Positions 58,327 through 64,000 of a DNA stretch of 64,000 nucleotides are shown piece by piece. Both the position numbers and the translations under genes were made by a program. The DNA comes from Escherichia coli (GTDB lineage Bacteria; Pseudomonadota; Gammaproteobacteria; Enterobacterales; Enterobacteriaceae). The DNA is taken from contig CP089930.1 of assembly GCA_021307345.1 (NCBI GenBank), positions 4,092,001 through 4,156,000 of the forward strand. The letters run 5' to 3'. The number at the start of each line of letters is the position of its first letter. Position 1 is the first letter of the stretch. The notes under the pieces were generated by a model. That model worked only from the letters and a program-made list of their open reading frames with translations, did no database searches and was not told the origin of the DNA.

Positions 58327-58710
58327 ATGTCCAGACGCAACACTGACGCTATTACCATTCATAGCATTTTGGACTGGATCGAGGACAACCTGGAATCGCC
58401 ACTGTCACTGGAGAAAGTGTCAGAGCGTTCGGGTTACTCCAAATGGCACCTGCAACGGATGTTTAAAAAAGAAACCGGCCATTCATTAGGCCAATATATC
58501 CGCAGCCGAAAGATGACAGAAATCGCGCAAAAGCTGAAAGAAAGCAACGAGCCGATACTCTATCTGGCAGAACGTTATGGTTTCGAGTCCCAGCAAACGC
58601 TGACCCGAACCTTCAAAAACTACTTTGATGTTCCGCCGCATAAATACCGGATGGCTAATATTCAGGGCGAATCGCGCTTTTTACATCCATTAAATCATTA
58701 CAATAGCTAG
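58327..58710 (+). CDS. marA: Transcriptional activator MarA
   Basis: 127-residue AraC-type double-HTH activator of the mar/sox/rob regulon. ATG 58327 is chosen over 58321 because AGAGGT ends directly before 58321 and only the second ATG has normal spacing. HTH helices [19 protein letters not shown] and [19 protein letters not shown] are present. Confidence 0.95.
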   Translation: MSRRNTDAITIHSILDWIEDNLESPLSLEKVSERSGYSKWHLQRMFKKETGHSLGQYIRSRKMTEIAQKLKESNEPILYLAERYGFESQQTLTRTFKNYFDVPPHKYRMANIQGESRFLHPLNHYNS

Positions 58711-58740
58711 TTGAAACGTGACAACGTCACTGAGGCAATC

Positions 58741-58959
58741 ATGAAACCACTTTTATCCGCAATGATAACCGCGCTTATTGTCTTTTCTGCGCAAGGCTTT
58801 GCGGAACAAACCACGCAGCCGACAGTTATTCCCTGTGGTGATGAAGTGATTGTTCCCCCATCGCAGGAACAACCACCATTCGATTTAAATCACATGGGTA
58901 CAGGCAGTGATAAGTCGGATGCGCTGGGCGTGCCCTATTATAATCAACACGCCATGTAG
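58741..58959 (+). CDS. marB: MarB periplasmic protein
   Basis: 72-residue protein with signal peptide (MKPLLSAMITALIVFSAQGFA) and conserved C-terminal half PPFDLNHMGTGSDKSDALG. In K-12 it reduces marA transcription by an unknown route. ATG 58741 gives the known length; an upstream TTG at 58711 is in frame but unlikely. Confidence 0.92.
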   Translation: MKPLLSAMITALIVFSAQGFAEQTTQPTVIPCGDEVIVPPSQEQPPFDLNHMGTGSDKSDALGVPYYNQHAM

Positions 58960-58989
58960 TTAATTCTGGCCCCGACATATCGGGGCTTA

Positions 58990-59889
58990 TTAACTTCTCA
59001 CCTTCACCGCTTTACGCCACCGCAAACCAAACACATTGATATACAGCCCGCCCATTATCAGCACCGCACCGAAAAATTGCAGACCCGTTAATCGTTCATC
59101 TAACAATAACGCCGCACTTGCCAGACCGACTACCGGGACAAGTAACGATAACGGTGCCACGCGCCAGGTTTCATAACGCCCAAGCAGCGTACCCCAGAGC
59201 CCATAGCCGACAATCGTCGCCACAAACGCCAGATACATCAGAGACAAAATGGTGGTCACGTCGATAGTGACCAGGCTGTGAATCATTGTTGCGGAACCAT
59301 CGAGAATGAGCGAGGCGACAAAGAACGGGAGAATCGGGATCAATGCGCTCCACACTACCAGCGACATCACTGCCGGGCGCGATGAGTGCGACATGATCTT
59401 TTTATTGAAGATGTTGCCACACGCCCAGCTAAATGCTGCCGCCAGGGTCAGCATAAAACCGAGCATCGCCACATGCTGACCGTTCAGGCTACCTTCAATC
59501 AACACCAGCACGCCAAATATCGCTAAGGCGATCCCCGCAAGTTGCTTGCCATGTAGTCGTTCACCGAAAGTAAACGCACCGAGGACAATCGTAAAAAACG
59601 CCTGTGCCTGTAAAACCAGCGAGGCCAGACCTGCTGGCATACCGAAGTTAATGGCGCAGAAGAGAAAGGCAAACTGCGCAAAACTGATGGTTAAACCATA
59701 CCCCAGCAGCAAATTCAGCGGTACTTTCGGTCGTGCGATAAAAAAGATTGCCGGGAAGGCCACCAGCATAAAGCGCAAACCGGCCAACATCAGCGGTGGC
59801 ATATTATGAAGCCCCACTTTGATGACCACAAAATTAAGCCCCCACACAACCACTACCAGTAGCGCCAACAACCCATCTTTTCGCGACAT
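58990..59889 (-). CDS. eamA: Cysteine/O-acetylserine exporter EamA (YdeD)
   Basis: 299-residue DMT-superfamily exporter with ten hydrophobic spans and two EamA repeats (VVVWGLNFVVIKVGL and the half beginning near MLGFMLTLAAAFSWA). Convergent with marB, divergent from ydeE. Confidence 0.94.
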   Translation of the reverse strand: MSRKDGLLALLVVVVWGLNFVVIKVGLHNMPPLMLAGLRFMLVAFPAIFFIARPKVPLNLLLGYGLTISFAQFAFLFCAINFGMPAGLASLVLQAQAFFTIVLGAFTFGERLHGKQLAGIALAIFGVLVLIEGSLNGQHVAMLGFMLTLAAAFSWACGNIFNKKIMSHSSRPAVMSLVVWSALIPILPFFVASLILDGSATMIHSLVTIDVTTILSLMYLAFVATIVGYGLWGTLLGRYETWRVAPLSLLVPVVGLASAALLLDERLTGLQFFGAVLIMGGLYINVFGLRWRKAVKVRS

Positions 59890-60084
59890 TCTACCGCCCC
59901 TGAATTTTCATCTTTTGTAAGCAATCAACTTAGCGGAATTTACTTTTTTTTAACAGTTGATTCGTTAGTCACCGTTTACGACGGCATTAATGCGCAAATA
60001 AGTCGCTATACTTCGGATTTTTGCCATGCTATTTCTTTACATCTCTAAAACAAAACATAACGAAACGCACTGCCGGACAGCCAA

Positions 60085-61272
60085 ATGAACTTATCTCTGC
60101 GACGCTCTACCAGCGCCCTTCTTGCCTCGTCGTTGTTATTAACCATCGGACGCGGCGCTACGCTGCCGTTTATGACTATTTATTTGAGTCGCCAGTACGG
60201 TCTGGGTGTTGATTTGATTGGTTATGCGATGACAATTGCACTCACTATCGGCGTCGTTTTCAGCCTCGGATTTGGCATTCTGGCGGATAAGTTCGACAAG
60301 AAACGTTATATGTTACTGGCGATTACCGCCTTCGCCAGCGGCTTTATCGCCATTCCCCTGGTGGACAACGTGACGCTTGTGGTGCTGTTCTTCGCGCTCA
60401 TCAACTGCGCGTATTCCGTTTTTGCTACCGTGTTGAAGGCCTGGTTTGCCGATAATCTTTCCTCTGCCAGTAAAACGAAGATCTTCTCGATCAACTACAC
60501 CATGCTCAACATTGGCTGGACCATCGGCCCACCGCTCGGCACGCTGTTGGTGATGCAAAGTATCAATCTACCCTTTTGGCTGGCAGCCATCTGTTCTGCG
60601 TTTCCTGTGCTTTTCATCCAAATTTGGGTGAAACGCAGCGAGAAAATCATCGCCACAGATACCGGCAGCGTCTGGTCACCAAAGGTTTTGTTACAGGATA
60701 AAGCTCTGCTGTGGTTCACCTGCTCAGCCTTTCTGGCTTCTTTCGTGAGCGGAGCGTTTGCCTCGTGCATTTCACAATACGTGATGGTGATTGCTGATGG
60801 TGATTTTGCCGAAAAGGTGGTCGCGGTTGTTCTTCCGGTTAATGCTGCGATGGTAGTTACGTTGCAATATTCCGTGGGCCGGCGCATTAATCCGACCAAT
60901 ATCCGCGCGCTAATGACGGTCGGCACTCTCTGCTTTGTCATCGGTCTGGTCGGGTTTATCTTTTCGGGCAACAGCCTGCTACTTTGGGGAATTTCAGCCG
61001 CCGTGTTTACTCTTGGCGAAATCATTTATGCCCCTGGTGAATATATGTTGATTGACCATATTGCACCGCCAGGGATGAAAGCCAGCTATTTTTCCGCCCA
61101 GTCTTTAGGCTGGCTTGGTGCAGCGATTAACCCATTAGTGAGTGGCGTCGTGCTCACCCGCCTGCCGCCGTCCTCGCTGTTTGTCATCTTAGCGTTGGCG
61201 ATCATTGCTGCATGGGTGCTGATGTTAAAAGGCATTCACGCAAGACCCTGGGGGCAGCCGGTTCTTTGTTGA
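60085..61272 (+). CDS. ydeE: MFS transporter YdeE
   Basis: 395-residue twelve-span MFS protein linked to export of dipeptides and arabinose in K-12. Conserved loop GFGILADKFDKKRYM between spans 2 and 3 is the MFS signature. Intact. Confidence 0.93.
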   Translation: MNLSLRRSTSALLASSLLLTIGRGATLPFMTIYLSRQYGLGVDLIGYAMTIALTIGVVFSLGFGILADKFDKKRYMLLAITAFASGFIAIPLVDNVTLVVLFFALINCAYSVFATVLKAWFADNLSSASKTKIFSINYTMLNIGWTIGPPLGTLLVMQSINLPFWLAAICSAFPVLFIQIWVKRSEKIIATDTGSVWSPKVLLQDKALLWFTCSAFLASFVSGAFASCISQYVMVIADGDFAEKVVAVVLPVNAAMVVTLQYSVGRRINPTNIRALMTVGTLCFVIGLVGFIFSGNSLLLWGISAAVFTLGEIIYAPGEYMLIDHIAPPGMKASYFSAQSLGWLGAAINPLVSGVVLTRLPPSSLFVILALAIIAAWVLMLKGIHARPWGQPVLC

Positions 61273-61307
61273 CTCTCTGCCGTGCCTTAACGGCACGGCT
61301 TGACTCA

Positions 61308-61706
61308 TTATTTTCCTGTTGCAAAGGCGTAGCCTTCATCTTCCCAGCCGGTTACCCCGCCGATCATGATTTTAACTGGCCTTCCTAACCGAGCCAGTTT
61401 GAGTGCCGCGCGGTCTGCGCCGTTACAATGGGGCCCCGCGCAATACACCACAAACAGAGTATCTTCCGGCCATTGAGCCATTCTCTCTTCGGTCATTTGC
61501 TTATGGGGCAGATGAATTGCGCCTGGGATATGCCGACGGGCGAAATCCTCTTCACGTCCGACCACATGCAGCAAAACGAAATCATCGCCAATGTAGGCCA
61601 GCGAGTCATGAACATCGGCGCAATCCGTTTCAACACTCAAACGCATGAGAAAATGCGCTTCGGCAACGTCCGGTTTCGCTGCGGTAAATTCAGTGACATA
61701 ACGCAT
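61308..61706 (-). CDS. Rhodanese-domain protein
   Basis: 132-residue single-domain rhodanese with active-site loop beginning at Cys89 (YCAGPHCNGAD) and the family RHIPGAIHLPH. AAGGA precedes the start. Divergent from the ftrA-like gene with 73 bp between, so probably regulated by it. K-12 carries only the yneL fragment in this space. The sulfur acceptor is unknown. Confidence 0.88.
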   Translation of the reverse strand: MRYVTEFTAAKPDVAEAHFLMRLSVETDCADVHDSLAYIGDDFVLLHVVGREEDFARRHIPGAIHLPHKQMTEERMAQWPEDTLFVVYCAGPHCNGADRAALKLARLGRPVKIMIGGVTGWEDEGYAFATGK

Positions 61707-61779
61707 ATTGCTTTTTCCTTTTGGGTTGTTGTGTTAACAATAATGTAACCAATCAACCTTTCACTGACCGCCTTCCGAT

Positions 61780-62772
61780 ATGCCAGAAAAGAGTAAAATG
61801 ATGCCAACATTGCAGCGCCCGCTGGTTGTTGTATTGGCTTATGACGGACTATGCACTTTCGAATTTGGTGTAGCCGTTGAAATCTTCGGCCTGCCGCGAC
61901 CGGAACTGGGCGATAACTGGTATCGGTTTGCTGTTGCTGCGGTAGAACCCGGTGCGCTGCAAGCTACTGGCGGGATCCACGTAGTTGCGGATGGCGGGCT
62001 GGAGCTACTGACTGAAGCCGATATGATTATTATTCCAGGCTGGCGCGGTATAGATGCAACAGTACCAGAAATGCTATGCCAGGCGTTGCGCGAAGCACAT
62101 CAACGCGGTACTCGCCTGGTTTCGATATGCTCGGGCGTATTTGTCCTTGCCGCCGCTGGCCTTCTTCACCAGCGAAAAGCGACCACCCACTGGCGCTACA
62201 CGGAACAACTCCAGCATCGTTACCCTTCAATTCACGTAAGTGACAATGTGTTATATCAGGATGAAGGACAAGTGATGACCTCCGCTGGAAGCGCAGCAGG
62301 GATCGATCTGTGCTTACATATCGTGCGCAAAGATTATGGTCACGAAATTGCTAATAATGTCGCCCGGCGGCTGGTCATTCAGCCTCATCGCCACGGTGAG
62401 CAACCACAAAACCTGACACGCCCGATGGCTGCGCCGCGTGAAAGCCATACGTTAGGCGCATTATTCGACTTTTTACAGCAAAATCTGGCACAAACGCATA
62501 CCGTTGCCTCTCTCGCCGGACGAGTGAATATGAGTCAACGTACTTTTTTAAGACGCTTTGTCGCCTTAACGGGTATGACACCCGCCCGCTGGCTTCTCAA
62601 TGAGCGATTAATACGAGTGGAAGATTATCTGCAAAATTCGTCGTTTAGCATCGATAAAATTGCAGATCTGACGGGGTTTGGTAATTCATCTTTACTGCGT
62701 CATCATTTTCACCAGCGTTTTTTATTATCCCCTTCACAATATCGGAAAAACAGCCGTTCCTCATCACATTAA
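61780..62772 (+). CDS. ftrA: GlxA/FtrA-type AraC regulator
   Basis: 330 residues: a DJ-1/PfpI-like domain (about 12-200, nucleophile-elbow Cys117 in VSICSGVFVLAAAG) and a C-terminal AraC HTH (about 225-325, VASLAGRVNMSQRTFLRRF and IDKIADLTGFGNSSLLRHHF). FtrA-class proteins often adjoin rhodanese genes. Met7 or Met8 (61798/61801) are alternative starts. In K-12 the corresponding gene is reduced to the fragment yneL, so this is the intact form. Confidence 0.85.
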   Translation: MPEKSKMMPTLQRPLVVVLAYDGLCTFEFGVAVEIFGLPRPELGDNWYRFAVAAVEPGALQATGGIHVVADGGLELLTEADMIIIPGWRGIDATVPEMLCQALREAHQRGTRLVSICSGVFVLAAAGLLHQRKATTHWRYTEQLQHRYPSIHVSDNVLYQDEGQVMTSAGSAAGIDLCLHIVRKDYGHEIANNVARRLVIQPHRHGEQPQNLTRPMAAPRESHTLGALFDFLQQNLAQTHTVASLAGRVNMSQRTFLRRFVALTGMTPARWLLNERLIRVEDYLQNSSFSIDKIADLTGFGNSSLLRHHFHQRFLLSPSQYRKNSRSSSH

Positions 62773-62879
62773 CCCTCTAATTCAGCCTTCGTTTAGGTTA
62801 CCTCTGCTAATATCTTTCTCATTGAGATGAAAATTAAGGTAAGAGAGGAAACACACCACACCATAAACGGAGGCAAATA

Positions 62880-62975
62880 ATGCTGGGTAATATGAATGTT
62901 TTTATAGCTGTACTGGGAATAATTTTATTTTCTGGCTTTCTGGCCGCGTATTTCAGCCACAAATGGGATGACTAA
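62880..62975 (+). CDS. mgtS: Small membrane protein MgtS (YneM)
   Basis: 31-residue single-span peptide, MLGNMNVFIAVLGIILFSG then FLAAYFSHKWDD, one substitution from K-12 as I recall it. It protects the magnesium importer MgtA from FtsH and also acts on PitA. ATG 62880 lies eight bases after GGAGG. In K-12 it is induced through PhoQP. Confidence 0.93.
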   Translation: MLGNMNVFIAVLGIILFSGFLAAYFSHKWDD

Positions 62976-63079
62976 TGAACGGAGATAATCCCTCACCTAA
63001 CCGGCCCCTTGTTACAATTGTGTACAAGGGGCCTGATTTTTCTGACGGCGAAAAAAAACCGCCAGTAAACTGGCGGTGA
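62975..63079 (+). CDS. mgtT: Small ORF overlapping mgtS stop (probable MgtT)
   Basis: 34 codons starting on the TAATG overlap with mgtS: MNGDNPSPNRPLVTIVYKGP then DFSDGEKKPPVNWR. I believe this corresponds to the K-12 small protein MgtT. The mgtS terminator lies inside the frame, and the frame's 3' end runs antisense to the mgrR terminator, so its translation would depend on read-through. Confidence 0.55.
   Translation: MNGDNPSPNRPLVTIVYKGPDFSDGEKKPPVNWR
63003..63039 (+). terminator. Intrinsic terminator of mgtS
   Basis: Perfect 10-bp stem GGCCCCTTGT (63003-63012) and ACAAGGGGCC (63024-63033) followed by TGATTTTT. Confidence 0.85.
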
Positions 63080-63149
63080 ATGCTTGCATGGATAGATTTG
63101 TGTTTTTACTTTTGCGCTAACAGGCTTTTCTCTGCACTGGTAACGGATC
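63052..63149 (-). ncRNA. mgrR: MgrR small RNA
   Basis: On the minus strand this region begins GATCCGTTACCAGTGCAG and ends with the stem ACCGCCAGT...ACTGGCGGT and a T8 tail, recognisable as the Hfq-dependent sRNA MgrR (about 98 nt), which represses eptB and ygdQ. PhoP-activated in K-12. A few substitutions from the K-12 form. Confidence 0.9.
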
Positions 63150-63184
63150 ATTGACACAGTAGCATTATTTTTCTCAATGAATGT

Positions 63185-63200
63185 TAAACGGTGCTTAAAC
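63185..63200 (-). promoter_or_regulatory. PhoP box of mgrR
   Basis: On the minus strand, two GTTTA repeats separated by six bases (plus-strand TAAAC at 63185-63189 and 63196-63200) form a PhoP box about 36 bp upstream of the mgrR 5' end. It overlaps the last codons of dgcZ. Confidence 0.75.
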
Positions 63201-64000
63201 TCGGGTAATCACGTTTTGTTCGTCAATAAACATGCAGCGATTTCTTCCAGTTTGCTTACCCTCATACATTGCCCGGTCTGCTCTTCCGATGACCACATCC
63301 AGCGGTTCTTCAGGAAATGCGCGGCTCACACCTGCGGTCACGGTTATGTTGATATGCCCTTCAGAATATGCGATTGCATGGGTATCGACTCGCTGGCAAA
63401 TACGTACTCCGGCACGACATGCATCTTCATCATTAGCAGCTTTGACAATGATGATAAATTCTTCGCCACCATAGCGATAAACCGTTTCGTAATCACGCGT
63501 CCAGGTAGATAAGTAAGTTGCCAGGGTGCGTAATACCACATCACCGATTAAATGCCCGTAGGTATCATTAACCAATTTAAATCGGTCTATATCCAGCAGC
63601 ATTAAATAGAGATTCAGTGGTTCAGCATTACGTAATTGATGATCAAAGGATTCATCAAGAACCCGACGACCAGGTAATCCAGTCAGAACATCCATATTGC
63701 TACGAATTGTCAGCAAATAAATTTTGTAATCTGTTAATGCTGCAGTAAAAGAAAGTAACCCTTCCTGAAATTCGTCAAAATGAGCGTCCTGCCAGCGATT
63801 TTCGACAATTGCCAACATTAATTCCCGACCACAGTTATGCATATGTTGATGGGCAGAATCCATTAGCCGAACGTAAGGTAATTCATCGTTATCGAGTGGC
63901 CCCAGATGATCAATCCAGCGACCAAACTGGCACAGTCCATAAGAATGGTTATCCGTAATTTCTGGCTTACTGGCATCTCTCGCGACCACGCTGTGAAACA
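63195..64000 (-). CDS. dgcZ: Diguanylate cyclase DgcZ (YdeH), N-terminus beyond window
   Basis: The last 268 residues of DgcZ. The frame continues through the window edge (residues FHSVVARDASK are read at the boundary), so the GTG at 63989 is not the true start; about 28 residues lie outside. N-terminal CZB zinc-binding domain (CQFGRWIDHLG, SAHQHMHNCGREL) in which bound zinc inhibits activity, and a GGDEF domain with active loop RYGGEEFIII. Makes c-di-GMP for poly-GlcNAc biofilm production. Confidence 0.94.
   Translation of the reverse strand, partial: FHSVVARDASKPEITDNHSYGLCQFGRWIDHLGPLDNDELPYVRLMDSAHQHMHNCGRELMLAIVENRWQDAHFDEFQEGLLSFTAALTDYKIYLLTIRSNMDVLTGLPGRRVLDESFDHQLRNAEPLNLYLMLLDIDRFKLVNDTYGHLIGDVVLRTLATYLSTWTRDYETVYRYGGEEFIIIVKAANDEDACRAGVRICQRVDTHAIAYSEGHINITVTAGVSRAFPEEPLDVVIGRADRAMYEGKQTGRNRCMFIDEQNVITRV

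Noticed and set aside
1-64000. CRISPR arrays, tRNA or rRNA genes
   Set aside because: No regularly spaced repeats, no cloverleaf-like sequences or rRNA segments were seen anywhere in the window.

Overview
This window is chromosomal DNA from Escherichia coli (or the Escherichia/Shigella group). Most proteins can be recognised as K-12 products with only a few substitutions, and the K-12 order is kept in two backbone blocks: adhP-maeA-sra-bdm-osmC ... dosP-dosC-yddW-gadC-gadB on the left, and tam-yneE-uxaB-dgcF-yneG-glsB-sad-ptrR-sotB-marC-marRAB-eamA-ydeE ... mgtS-mgrR-dgcZ on the right. These identifications rest on recalled sequences; no search was run.

Left block (1-15.2 kb): a HigBA-type toxin-antitoxin pair with yddM as antitoxin, alcohol dehydrogenase, NAD-malic enzyme, stationary-phase and osmotic-stress genes, the oxygen-sensing c-di-GMP pair dosC/dosP, the cell-wall lipoprotein YddW, and the glutamate acid-resistance pair gadB/gadC. 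Where K-12 carries ddpXABCDF (osmC-dosP), this strain instead has an omptin protease gene broken by a single in-frame stop codon.

Accessory block (16-46.5 kb): K-12 has pqqL-yddB-...-hipBA-lsr here; this strain has none of it. Instead there are (i) a 1627-residue FdeC/EaeH-type inverse autotransporter adhesin; (ii) a Rob-like AraC regulator; (iii) a type II secretion (T2SS) island, with a secreted multidomain protein, prepilin peptidase gspO, pilotin gspS and gspCDEFGHIJKLM; (iv) an IS-rich junkyard with an ISNCY-type element and a scrambled relative; (v) an MFS pump, a secreted alpha/beta hydrolase and a divergent LysR regulator; (vi) a GNAT acetyltransferase; and (vii) an AT-rich gene with caspase/CHAT-like His and Cys motifs. 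Two 83-bp direct repeats (4 mismatches) bracket the T2SS island. A complete 1258-bp IS3 with 3-bp target duplication interrupts gspL; removing it plus one duplication restores one continuous 393-codon frame.

The most interesting object is the putative T2SS cargo at 22619-24481. It reads as signal peptide, ricin-like beta-trefoil, beta/gamma-crystallin Greek key, calcineurin-type metallophosphoesterase, then a C-terminal domain resembling domain 4 of cholesterol-dependent cytolysins, including a recognisable undecapeptide and the Thr-Leu pair. It sits where other E. coli T2SS loci carry their cargo (sslE/yghJ, stcE).

Right block (46.6-64 kb): trans-aconitate methyltransferase, hexuronate catabolism, diguanylate cyclases, glutaminase and succinate-semialdehyde dehydrogenase with their LysR regulator, drug and metabolite exporters, the mar operon with its operators, a rhodanese/FtrA pair (K-12 keeps only the yneL fragment there), and the PhoP-linked small-protein/sRNA cluster mgtS-mgtT-mgrR. 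dgcZ runs off the right edge.
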